Assembly: GCA_002307115.1 (NCBI GenBank)
Contig: DBTP01000208.1
Coordinates: 1-17,919 of the forward strand
Reading direction: 5' to 3'
DNA from: Fibrobacter sp. UBA1313
Lineage (GTDB): Bacteria > Fibrobacterota > Fibrobacteria > Fibrobacterales > Fibrobacteraceae
Length of the DNA: 17,919 nucleotides
Each line of letters starts with the position of its first letter. Within the stretch, counting starts at the first letter, position 1. The notes under the pieces are model-generated. The model was not told where the DNA came from and did no database searches. It worked only from the letters and a program-made list of their open reading frames with translations. Shown here piece after piece: positions 6,436-13,944 of this stretch. Position numbers and translations under genes: made by a program.

Positions 6436-6831
6436 ATGTCGAAAAGTCAATGGATTCTTTTATTCTCACTTCTTCTTGCAGGGATATTATGTTCTTGCAA
6501 AAAGGAAGAACCAACAGTCGTGGAAATTCGCCCGACACCTGGTGATATCCAAGTTTTAAACAGTTGCGGCATTGCTGGCGCGGCAGGTAAAATGCGAGAT
6601 TACTTACGCAAACAAGGGTTTGATGTCGTTGAAGTGAGTGATGATGCTCTTTGGAACTATGATGAAACGGTCATTGCACTCCGAAATCCACACTGGGCAG
6701 GTGCGGAAGCACTCGCCAAAGCTTTACAGACAACCAATGTTATACCCCTTGAAAACAAACGGAAGCTTATTGATGCCACCGTTTATATAGGTAAAGATTT
6801 TCACAAAATCATCGGACAGGAACAACCATGA
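6436..6831 (+). CDS. Lipoprotein-like protein with LytR C-terminal (LytR_C) domain
   Basis: The 131-residue product begins with a lipoprotein-type signal (MSKSQWILLFSLLLAGILCSCKKEE), with Cys in LCSC as the likely lipidated residue. Residues about 38-128 fit the LytR_C pattern: IQVLNSCGIAGAAGKMRDYL, GFDVVEV, a central YDETVIAL, an ALAKAL helix, and a terminal VYIGKDF. LytR_C domains occur in envelope proteins, but their precise role is unclear. The ATG at 6436 is chosen because the longer frame from 6316 lies inside the previous gene and puts the signal sequence 40 residues in. A TACCTTTA box lies 8 nt upstream. The stop overlaps the rsfS start in an ATGA, implying coupling with rsfS. Confidence 0.72.
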   Translation: MSKSQWILLFSLLLAGILCSCKKEEPTVVEIRPTPGDIQVLNSCGIAGAAGKMRDYLRKQGFDVVEVSDDALWNYDETVIALRNPHWAGAEALAKALQTTNVIPLENKRKLIDATVYIGKDFHKIIGQEQP

Positions 6832-7850
6832 AAGAAAAAAAGACCACCATCTCCACTGCCAAAAAAAGCCCGGCGAAAAAAGTCGTAGCGAAAAAAGTGG
6901 CAAAACCAATCATCAAGAAAGTAGCTGCTAAACCCGTAGTGAAGAAAGTGGTTGCCTCTAAAACAGCACCCAAAGCAGCTCCTAAAAAAATAGTGGCAAA
7001 AAAAATAGCCACTAAAGTTGCCGCTAAGGTTGTGAAAAAAACAACGCCCAAGGCTACTCCCAAAAAAGTAGTGGCAAAAAAAGCGACCGTAAAGAAAGTC
7101 GTTGCAAAACCTGTAGCGAAAAAGGTCCTTGCAAAGCCTGTAGCAAAAAAAGCTGTCGCTCCTAAAGCGGCACCAAAAGCCGCGCCTAAAAAAGTGATTG
7201 CTAAACCAGCAACAAAGAAAGTAGTCGCAAAGAAAGTGACGCTTGCAAAAAAGGTCCTTGCAAAGCCTGTAGCAAAGAAAGTGATTGCCCCTAAAGCGTC
7301 ACCCAAAGCTGCGCCTAAAAAAGTGATTGCTAAACCAGCAGCAAAAAAAGTAGTGGCTCCAGTAAAGGCGCCTAAGGCCGTGGAAGCAAAGAAAAAAATT
7401 ATTCCACAAGTCGTCGTCGTCAAGGAAGTCGTTGTTCCTAAGCAAGAACCGCTCCCGGAATGCGTTTCTCTCGCTGCCAATATTTTGTTCCAACTTCGTG
7501 CAGAACAAGTACAACTAATCGATCTTCGCGGCATCAACGACGTGGCCGATTTTTATTTGATTGGTACTTGCACGAGCGAAGCCCAAATGCAGACAATTCT
7601 CAACGAACTCACCAAAGAATACAAGGCAAAGCAAATCGTCACCAACGGTGTCGAATATAAGAGCGGCGTTCAATGGGCGGTTCTTGATGCCGGTCTTGAT
7701 TTGATGGTACACCTTTTCGAACAAACCAAGCGTGAAGAAATCGGTCTTGATATTCTATATCGTACGGGCAAGGTTTCCATGCTTAACGAAAAGGATTTCA
7801 TCACAAAACCTGAAGAAAAGAAGGCCGAAGAGTCCAATGATTTCATTTGA
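6828..7850 (+). CDS. rsfS: Ribosomal silencing factor RsfS with histone-H1-like N-terminal extension
   Basis: RsfS binds uL14 on the 50S subunit and blocks joining to 30S under starvation. The RsfS domain is residues about 213-318: SLAANILFQLRAEQVQLIDLR, DFYLIGTCTS, then WAVLDAGLDLMVHLFEQ and LDILY, all signature blocks of the family. The usual length is about 105-150 residues; here 340, because residues 1-205 are Lys/Ala/Val/Pro repeats (KKVVAKP, APKAAPKK) like histone H1 C-terminal tails or bacterial H1-like proteins. Reading is continuous with no frameshift, and no nearby alternative start precedes the RsfS domain. The basic part may bind rRNA or DNA (inference). It overlaps the LytR_C gene by 4 nt and argS by 14 nt, so the three are probably one operon. 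Confidence 0.9.
   Translation: MKEKKTTISTAKKSPAKKVVAKKVAKPIIKKVAAKPVVKKVVASKTAPKAAPKKIVAKKIATKVAAKVVKKTTPKATPKKVVAKKATVKKVVAKPVAKKVLAKPVAKKAVAPKAAPKAAPKKVIAKPATKKVVAKKVTLAKKVLAKPVAKKVIAPKASPKAAPKKVIAKPAAKKVVAPVKAPKAVEAKKKIIPQVVVVKEVVVPKQEPLPECVSLAANILFQLRAEQVQLIDLRGINDVADFYLIGTCTSEAQMQTILNELTKEYKAKQIVTNGVEYKSGVQWAVLDAGLDLMVHLFEQTKREEIGLDILYRTGKVSMLNEKDFITKPEEKKAEESNDFI
7119..7376 (+). repeat. 129-bp imperfect tandem repeat inside the basic tail
   Basis: Two adjacent 129-bp units (7119-7247 and 7248-7376) encode 43-residue blocks starting KKVLAKPVAKK and continuing with APKAxPKAAPKKVIAKPAxKKVV. The DNA stretches beginning AAAAAGGTCCTTGCAAAG and CCTAAAAAAGTGATTGCTAA are nearly identical between units, so this looks like a recent in-frame duplication within an older, shorter repeat array. 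Confidence 0.8.
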
Positions 7851-9552
7851 AGAATCCATTGCGACTGCCGTAGCCGCAACAGGTACATTTAAGAAAGAAG
7901 AGGTTATTCCTCTTCTTTCCATTCCCCAAGAAACCACTCATGGAAACTTTAGTCTCCCGTGTTTTGCCTTGGCAAAGACGCTTCGCAAGGCACCAAAGAT
8001 CATCGCTGAGGAAATAGCCTCACAAATCGTGTTGCCTCTCGGACTGTCTAAAGTCGAACCCGTGAATGGGTATTTGAATTTTTTTATTGATCGTGATTTT
8101 TTGGCACAAAGTGTTCTTGAAGCAGTGGCGGCAACGCAACTTTCTTATGGTCATTTTGCCCCAAACAATAAGACGGTCGTGATTGATTATAGTTCTCCGA
8201 ATATTGGTAAAGAACTCGCCTTTCATCATTTGCGTTCTACCATGATCGGCAACAGCCTTGCTCGTATTTACAAGGCCGCAGGTTACCGCGTCGAACGAGT
8301 GAATCACTTGGGTGACTGGGGCACGGCATTCGGTAAACTGATTGTCATGTACCTTCGTGAAGATCGCAAAACCGATCCAGCAACACTTGATTCCCTGACT
8401 GTCAAAGAGCTCAATATTCTTTATTCAAGCTTTTCAAAAGCGAGCAAAGAAGAACCTGAGTTAGAAGATGCGGCACGGGCTGCATTTTCCAAGTTAGAAA
8501 CCGGCGATGTCTTTTACCGCACGCTTTGGCTCGCATTCCGCGCAGCGACGCTTAAAGAACTCATGCGCATCTATAACATGATGGGCGTCTCTTTTGATCA
8601 TTACACCGGCGAATCTTTCTATGAACCGCTCATGCCTGCCGTTATTGAAGAACTTCAGCAGAAGAACCTGATGACGCATAGTCAAGAGCGCGACGTGGTG
8701 ATGCTCGATGAATTTAATTTAGGACCTTGCCTTATTCGCAAAAGCGATGGTAGCACACTTTATGCGACGCGCGATTTAGCCGCCGCCATTTACCGCAAAA
8801 AAGAATTCAACTTCGACAAATGCTTGTATGTGGTGGATCTTGGGCAATCGTTGCATTTTAAACAAGTGTTCCACGTTTTGGAAAAGATGGGGCGCGAATG
8901 GTACACAGACATGTACCACATTCCGTTTGGCGTGATCCTCAACCAGAGCGAAGACGGCAAGTGGGAAAAAGGGAAAACGCGCACGGGAACTGCAAGCCTT
9001 TTGCGCGATGTCATCGAAGCGGCGAGCGAAAAGATTCTCACCTTCATTGACGAAAAAAATCCAGAACTCGAAAACAAAGCCGCCGTGGCCACACAAATCG
9101 GAATCAGTGCTCTCACATTCAATGACTTGAAAAATCGTCGTTTGATGGATGTCAAATTTGATTGGGATTCTGCGTTGAGTTTTGAAGGGGCCACGGGTCC
9201 TTACGTACAAAACGCTCATGTGCGCCTTTGTAGCATTATGCGCAAAGCGGGTTACACCGTGAACGTTGCAGACGTGGATTGGAAAATACTCACCGATGAT
9301 TATTCCTACGAACTCATCAAGGTTCTCTCTCGCAAGGGAGATCGTATCCGCCAGGCTTGTGAAATTGATGAGCCCAGTGTCCTTGCGCAGTATGCTTTGG
9401 AAATTGCCGAGGCCGCACACCGCTACATTCATAACGATCGCGTATTAGGATCTCCTGAAGAAAAGGCGCGTTTATTCCTCGTGCAATCGACGCAAGTGGT
9501 ATTGGAAAACGTTCTGGATCTTTTAGGATTGTTCCCCATACGAGCAATGTAA
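7837..9552 (+). CDS. argS: Arginyl-tRNA synthetase
   Basis: ArgRS charges tRNA-Arg with arginine, a class I synthetase that needs tRNA for activation. The 571-residue product has the N-terminal Add-1-type domain (about 1-90), the signature SSPNIGKELAFHHLRST (about 119-135), NHLGDWGTAFGKL just after it, a KMSKS-like KTRTGTASLL loop, and a DALR anticodon-binding C-terminus beginning near ATGPYVQNAHVRLC. The usual HVGH is AFHH here (A128-H131): the last His is kept, the first replaced. The ATG 7837 (MISFEES) gives a normal N-terminus. The frame is open from 7732, but those 35 residues lie in rsfS and are not family-like. It overlaps rsfS by 14 nt. Confidence 0.95.
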   Translation: MISFEESIATAVAATGTFKKEEVIPLLSIPQETTHGNFSLPCFALAKTLRKAPKIIAEEIASQIVLPLGLSKVEPVNGYLNFFIDRDFLAQSVLEAVAATQLSYGHFAPNNKTVVIDYSSPNIGKELAFHHLRSTMIGNSLARIYKAAGYRVERVNHLGDWGTAFGKLIVMYLREDRKTDPATLDSLTVKELNILYSSFSKASKEEPELEDAARAAFSKLETGDVFYRTLWLAFRAATLKELMRIYNMMGVSFDHYTGESFYEPLMPAVIEELQQKNLMTHSQERDVVMLDEFNLGPCLIRKSDGSTLYATRDLAAAIYRKKEFNFDKCLYVVDLGQSLHFKQVFHVLEKMGREWYTDMYHIPFGVILNQSEDGKWEKGKTRTGTASLLRDVIEAASEKILTFIDEKNPELENKAAVATQIGISALTFNDLKNRRLMDVKFDWDSALSFEGATGPYVQNAHVRLCSIMRKAGYTVNVADVDWKILTDDYSYELIKVLSRKGDRIRQACEIDEPSVLAQYALEIAEAAHRYIHNDRVLGSPEEKARLFLVQSTQVVLENVLDLLGLFPIRAM

Positions 9553-9572
9553 ATCGCATTGCGTGCTCCGCC

Positions 9573-10607
9573 ATGAACCCCATTCTCGACAAAGCAATCA
9601 GTGGCGAACGCCTTTCAGTAGAGGAAGCGCTTTCGCTACTTTTGCATGCCGAATGGACGGAAATGGTTCAGGCGGCAAATGTCGTACGTGCTCAAAAATT
9701 TCCTGGAAATAAAGTCGGCTATACCGTTTATCGCATCGTGAATTACACCAATGTGTGTTCGGTGCGTTGTTCTTTTTGCTCCTTCTGCCGTTATGAGGAT
9801 AGCAAAGACGCCTTTGTGCTCCCTTTATCAACGATTCGGGAAAAAGCTTTAGATGCCAAAGCAAAAGGGGCCGATCAGATTTTCTTGCAGGGTGGCGTGA
9901 ACCTTCGCATTCCCTTAAGCTACTACATCGATGTTCTCCAAATGCTCACAGAGGAATTGCATCTGACCGTGCGTGGATTTTCACCAGTGGAATTGGTGCG
10001 CATCGCAGAGGCGCAAAATCTCCCCTTGGATAAACTGCTCGCTATATTCAAGGGAGCGGGACTCTCCTCCGTGCCGGGCGCCGGCGCAGAGATTCTCACC
10101 GACCGGATGCGTACATTGCTGAGCCCCCATAAGCTTTCTGCAAAAGCATGGCGAGAAACAATGGCCGAGTGCCACCGTCAAGGACTGCCTGGAAGTGCCA
10201 ACATTGTTTTTGGAAGTGTGGAAACACCCCACGACATTGTGGAACATTTGGAGTTAGTTCGCGACCTTCAAGATGAAACTCACGGGTTCAAAAGTTTTGT
10301 GGCGTGGACTTTTCAGCCACAGACAACGGAGTTCCCCATTCGGCATGTCACCTCCATGGAATACTTGAAAGTCCTTGCACTTTGCCGTCTATACTTAGAT
10401 AACATCGATCACATTGAAGTCTCCGTTTTGGGCATGGGCAAAGCAGTCGGAGAAATTGGATTAAATTCCGGGGCTGATGACATCAATAGCATTGTTATGG
10501 AAGAAAATGTTCTTGTCTCTCAAGGACTTTCTACAATCCCCGAAGCGGAAACATTTATTCGCAATGCGGGGTTTATCCCGTATCGCCGCACCTTGAATTT
10601 TAATTGA
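9573..10607 (+). CDS. mqnC: Radical SAM dehypoxanthine futalosine cyclase (MqnC-like)
   Basis: MqnC converts dehypoxanthine futalosine to cyclic DHFL in the futalosine route to menaquinone. The 344-residue product has the radical-SAM motif C62/C66/C69 (VCSVRCSFCSFCRY), a GGVN block after LQ, LSSVPGAGAEILTD, and the late signatures GADDINSIVMEENV and a C-terminal NAGFIPYRRTL typical of MqnC/MqnE/CofH-type enzymes. The C-terminal AGFxPxRR end favours MqnC over MqnE, but paralogues are close. Length fits. The ATG follows the argS stop by 20 nt without an obvious Shine-Dalgarno. A UbiD-type decarboxylase 1.5 kb downstream supports the menaquinone assignment. Confidence 0.85.
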   Translation: MNPILDKAISGERLSVEEALSLLLHAEWTEMVQAANVVRAQKFPGNKVGYTVYRIVNYTNVCSVRCSFCSFCRYEDSKDAFVLPLSTIREKALDAKAKGADQIFLQGGVNLRIPLSYYIDVLQMLTEELHLTVRGFSPVELVRIAEAQNLPLDKLLAIFKGAGLSSVPGAGAEILTDRMRTLLSPHKLSAKAWRETMAECHRQGLPGSANIVFGSVETPHDIVEHLELVRDLQDETHGFKSFVAWTFQPQTTEFPIRHVTSMEYLKVLALCRLYLDNIDHIEVSVLGMGKAVGEIGLNSGADDINSIVMEENVLVSQGLSTIPEAETFIRNAGFIPYRRTLNFN

Positions 10608-10613
10608 GTCCTT

Positions 10614-11552
10614 ATGCGCCGATTCATGACGTTTCGAAGACTCATTTTTCGAGAAACAGCCCCCCTCGCGGAAGTCGAAAAATCGACGATTGCAGAAGAA
10701 GTGCTTGCCTCCTCCGGGGATTACATACAAATTCGCGATTATAGTCTGGTACTTTCTAGCCAGGAGATTGAGCACCGTTTGGTTCACAATCCCATTGGTC
10801 CCTTCGAAATTTTTGTACCACCTGCACTCCTTGAAAAAGCACTAGAGCAAATCGCCTTATACCAAGCGGAAAATCCGCCCCGACAAGAAAATCCGCCGCT
10901 TCCTATTCATTTAAGTTTGCATCCACTCTGGGTTTTGCTCCCCCCCATTATTGTTACCCTAATTCAATTTTCCCATCGAGGTTCTCCCTTTTACCACATG
11001 GGGATTGCCGATGCGGAAAAAATTCTTACCGGGGATTGGTGGCGTGTATTCACCGCGCTCACCTTGCACGGAGATGCGCGTCACTTGACCAGTAACTTGA
11101 TTTCTGGTTATGTTATATTAAATCTTGTTGCCTTTCGCATACCGCTTTCGCGCATGGCTCTTCCTCTCCTCGCAACGTCTGGCCTCGCAAACTTTCTGGT
11201 GGCACTCACGATCCAAACTGATTTTCGTTCCCTTGGATTTTCGACTTTTGTTTTTGCCTCCCTGGGCACACTGAGCTCCATTGAATTCCGTTTGATGCCA
11301 AAAGATACGGATAACCTTTTGCGCCGCTTCGCGCCGCTTTTTGGAGCGGCCTCTCTCGCGGTGTTCTTGGGTATTGGCGAAAATTCGGATATTCTTGCTC
11401 ATTTTTATGGCTTTGTTCTTGGTATTTTTTGTGGGTTGATCCCTCGAAAAAAGAAGTTACTCTGGGGTGCGCCCTTGAGATGGGTGGATGGGGCGCTGAT
11501 TGTACTGTATTTGGGATTCTTTGGATTTGTCTGGAAAATAGCCCTTTCCTAA
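10614..11552 (+). CDS. Rhomboid-family intramembrane serine protease
   Basis: The 312-residue product has an N-terminal cytoplasmic region (1-100) whose strand-helix pattern (EEVLASSGDYIQIRD to FEIFVPPALLEKALEQIAL) resembles the DUF2007 signal-transducing domain. Several transmembrane helices follow from about residue 104. Rhomboid features are WWRVFTALTLHGDARHLTSN (H152, H157, N161), catalytic Ser210 in LGFSTFVFA, and catalytic His263 in AHFYGFVLG. The serine motif is GFST rather than the usual GxSG, so activity is likely but not certain. It starts 6 nt after the mqnC stop. The substrate is unknown, and no link to menaquinone is evident. Confidence 0.82.
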   Translation: MRRFMTFRRLIFRETAPLAEVEKSTIAEEVLASSGDYIQIRDYSLVLSSQEIEHRLVHNPIGPFEIFVPPALLEKALEQIALYQAENPPRQENPPLPIHLSLHPLWVLLPPIIVTLIQFSHRGSPFYHMGIADAEKILTGDWWRVFTALTLHGDARHLTSNLISGYVILNLVAFRIPLSRMALPLLATSGLANFLVALTIQTDFRSLGFSTFVFASLGTLSSIEFRLMPKDTDNLLRRFAPLFGAASLAVFLGIGENSDILAHFYGFVLGIFCGLIPRKKKLLWGAPLRWVDGALIVLYLGFFGFVWKIALS

Positions 11553-11583
11553 CATAAATATGGACAATTAGTATTTCAGAACC

Positions 11584-11591
11584 TATCTTTA
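11584..11591 (+). promoter_or_regulatory. Putative -7 promoter box (TATCTTTA)
   Basis: TATCTTTA, a one-mismatch version of TAnnTTTG, ends 8 nt before ATG 11600 in the short gap after the rhomboid gene. It suggests that the SRPBCC gene starts a new, short-leader transcript. Confidence 0.3.
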
Positions 11592-11599
11592 TACCAGAT

Positions 11600-12082
11600 A
11601 TGGTGAAATTTAGTCAGACCTCGTGGTTCGAAAGTAAAAAAGAAGATGCCCTCCATCTTCTACAACATGTCCCGCTCCGGGTGACTGTTGAAGAGACGCC
11701 GCTCGTCTATTATTATGCTCCTGATGGATTTATTTCTGGGGCCTCTGTGCAGTACCGTTTAATCTCTGGTTTGCGTCGTCTAGACTGGACTGGCATTATC
11801 AGTTCCGCGTCTGAGACAGAGGTGGTGGTGCGTTTAAGTTGCGGTCCGTTCCGTGGATTTGATGCCAGACATTCTTTTGTCCATGAAGAGGGCCTCTTTT
11901 CTTGCCATGACCACTTTTCTTTTCAGGGAGAAGACGCGACGTTCAAGAAGGCCATGGAACATGCGAAAGTGCTCTATGCTTTTGAAGCTCGCCGTAATAC
12001 TGAAAAGATCTTGTTGTCCGTGGAAGCCGAACGCGAGACCCGCCAGTTCGAGGCCTTTGATCAGGGCATGTGCGCGGGCTAA
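11600..12082 (+). CDS. SRPBCC (START-like) superfamily protein
   Basis: The 160-residue product has the beta-strand layout of the SRPBCC hydrophobic-ligand-binding fold. Its best landmark is the strand pair RLSCGPFRGFDARHSFVHEE followed by GLFSCHDHFSFQG, equivalent to the GPfrxWxHxHxF...rD.v.Y block seen in SRPBCC relatives. A long C-terminal helix (KKAMEHAKVLYAFEARRNTEK) would close the cavity. No ligand can be named. The start is ATG 11600 with a TATCTTTA box 8 nt upstream and no Shine-Dalgarno. It ends 28 nt before the UbiD-like gene, so a shared function is conceivable but unproven. Confidence 0.7.
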   Translation: MVKFSQTSWFESKKEDALHLLQHVPLRVTVEETPLVYYYAPDGFISGASVQYRLISGLRRLDWTGIISSASETEVVVRLSCGPFRGFDARHSFVHEEGLFSCHDHFSFQGEDATFKKAMEHAKVLYAFEARRNTEKILLSVEAERETRQFEAFDQGMCAG

Positions 12083-12098
12083 TTCCTGAGCACCTTTA

Positions 12099-12106
12099 TA
12101 TATTTC
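12099..12106 (+). promoter_or_regulatory. Putative -7 promoter box (TATATTTC)
   Basis: TATATTTC ends 4 nt before ATG 12111, in the same position relative to the start as the boxes of the HAD gene and the 17814 gene. It may drive the UbiD-like gene separately from the SRPBCC gene. Confidence 0.3.
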
Positions 12107-12110
12107 CTTT

Positions 12111-13940
12111 ATGGTATATCGTTCTTTAGAAGAGGCCTTACTCGACCTTGAAAAAAATCATTTGCTGGTACGCATTCAAGAAGAGGTGGATCCTTATTTA
12201 GAAATGCCGGAAATGGCAAGGCAGGCTTACGCACAGCAAGGCCCAGCTCTTTTTTTTGAACATGTAAAAAATTCCCCTTTCCGTGCGGTCTGCAATATTT
12301 TTGGTACCAATGAGCGGGCTCGATTCTTGTTTCGAGATACTTTTAAAGCGGCCGAAACGGCAATACAGGCAAAAGCAGACCCGGTCGCCATTTTAAAGCA
12401 TCCCGCACAATGGCTACAAATGCCCGCCATCGGTTTGCATGCCTTCCCTACCAATACAGAATCAGCACCCGTACTTTTCGAAGAGTGCACCCTTGCCGAT
12501 CTCCCCCAAGTGCAATGCGCCTTTGAAGAGGGCGGTGCGTTTCTCACCTTGCCTCAAGTATTCACCGAAGATCCGGATTCCACTTCCATTTTCAAATCCA
12601 ATCTTGGGATGTATCGCATACAAATTTCTGGGAATGACTACATACAAAATAAAGAATGTGGACTTCACTACCAAATTAATCGAGACATTGCCGCGCATCA
12701 TCAGAAAGCTTTGGAACGAGGGAAACCTCTCCGCGTGAGTATTTTTTTAGGGGGTCCCCCAGCGCACACACTTGCCGCCGTGATGCCTATGCCCGAAGGC
12801 CTTTCAGAACTCGTCTTCGCGGGGATTCTTGCAGGGCGCGCTTTCCGCTATCATTCTTACGAAGGTTGGTGTATTTCTGCCGATGCCGATTTTTGCATTT
12901 TAGGAGAAATCGCCCCGGATCTTAAAATGGAAGGTCCCTTTGGGGATCATCTCGGCTATTATTCTGCGAAGCACTTGTTCCCTTATTTGAAAGTAAAACA
13001 TGTGTTCCATAAAAAGAACGCTATTTATCCTTTTACCGTTGTGGGCCGCCCCCCGCAAGAAGACACGACTTTTGGGGATCTGATCCATGAACTCACGCGC
13101 TCCATGGTACCTCAATCTATCGCTGGGCTCCATGAAATAAATGCGGTCGATGCTGCTGGAGTGCACCCCTTATTGCTTGCGCTGGGAAGCGAACGTTATC
13201 TCCCCTACGGGAACCCCCGCGAACCCATGGAGCTTTTAAAAATTGCGAATGCCCTTTTAGGGTTTAATCAAGCCTCTCTTGCCAAGTTTATTTTTATCGC
13301 CGCCAAAGAAGATGCACCGCAACTTTCCGTGCACAACATCCGATCTTTTTTTCACCACATGCTAGAACGCATTGACTTTACGCGCGATCTGCATTTCCAG
13401 ACAGCGACAACCGTCGATACCCTCGATTACACAGGAACCTCACTGAATCACGGTTCCAAAGTGGTCTTCGCTGCCGCAGGGGCTCCACGGCGTACCCTTG
13501 GGGAAAATTTATCCGACTGCGTTGAAGGGCTTTCTTTGCCGCCTCTTTTTTCAAACCTGCGATTTGTCATGCCCGGTGTTCTTGTGATTCAAGCTCCCGC
13601 CGAAGCTTCTATGAAAGCCCTTACCGAGACCATCGCCCACTGGGAACACCGCGAAAAATTTCCTTGGGTCACGATCGCTGATGACAGCGATTTTACGGCG
13701 AAAAATTTGGATAACTGGCTCTGGGTTACTTTTACGCGTGCAGATCCTGCAAACGATATCTATGGGGCAAATGAAGGGGTGTCTCACAAGCATTGGAGCT
13801 GTATTGCGCCGTTGTGCGTCGATGCACGAATGAAACCACATCATCAAAAGCCCTTAGAAGAGAATCCGCAGATTGCAAAAAGCGCGGAAACCATTCTCGC
13901 CAAAGCTCTCCAGAATCATTCATTAAAATCGGCCTCGTAG
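12111..13940 (+). CDS. mqnL: UbiD-family menaquinone biosynthesis decarboxylase (MqnL-like)
   Basis: UbiD-family enzymes are prenylated-FMN decarboxylases. The 609-residue length and the opening YRSLEEALLDLEKNHLLVRI match the long branch linked to the futalosine pathway, which removes the carboxylate from 1,4-dihydroxy-6-naphthoate-type intermediates. Family landmarks are HYQINRD (R191), FLGGPPAHTLAAVMPMPEGLSE (212-233), and MEGPFGDHLGYYS (E274) with VVGRPPQEDTTFGDL after it; R191 and E274 are candidate catalytic residues. Its occurrence near mqnC supports a menaquinone rather than ubiquinone role. Maturation needs a UbiX-type flavin prenyltransferase, not seen in this window. It ends 4 nt before the metallopeptidase gene. 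Confidence 0.85.
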   Translation: MVYRSLEEALLDLEKNHLLVRIQEEVDPYLEMPEMARQAYAQQGPALFFEHVKNSPFRAVCNIFGTNERARFLFRDTFKAAETAIQAKADPVAILKHPAQWLQMPAIGLHAFPTNTESAPVLFEECTLADLPQVQCAFEEGGAFLTLPQVFTEDPDSTSIFKSNLGMYRIQISGNDYIQNKECGLHYQINRDIAAHHQKALERGKPLRVSIFLGGPPAHTLAAVMPMPEGLSELVFAGILAGRAFRYHSYEGWCISADADFCILGEIAPDLKMEGPFGDHLGYYSAKHLFPYLKVKHVFHKKNAIYPFTVVGRPPQEDTTFGDLIHELTRSMVPQSIAGLHEINAVDAAGVHPLLLALGSERYLPYGNPREPMELLKIANALLGFNQASLAKFIFIAAKEDAPQLSVHNIRSFFHHMLERIDFTRDLHFQTATTVDTLDYTGTSLNHGSKVVFAAAGAPRRTLGENLSDCVEGLSLPPLFSNLRFVMPGVLVIQAPAEASMKALTETIAHWEHREKFPWVTIADDSDFTAKNLDNWLWVTFTRADPANDIYGANEGVSHKHWSCIAPLCVDARMKPHHQKPLEENPQIAKSAETILAKALQNHSLKSAS

Positions 13941-13944
13941 CCTT

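Noticed and set aside
7119..7376. CRISPR-like or structural DNA repeat
   Set aside because: Units are contiguous, in frame and protein-coding, with no spacers; they are protein repeats.
6809..7537. 242-codon minus-strand frame rich in Thr, Phe and Ala opposite the basic tail
   Set aside because: It is the reverse of Lys/Ala repeat codons (AAA to TTT, GCN to NGC), so its length and hydrophobicity are by-products of the repeats.
8776..9432. 218-codon minus-strand frame opposite argS
   Set aside because: Shadow of conserved ArgRS coding sequence, without its own start signal or recognisable domain.
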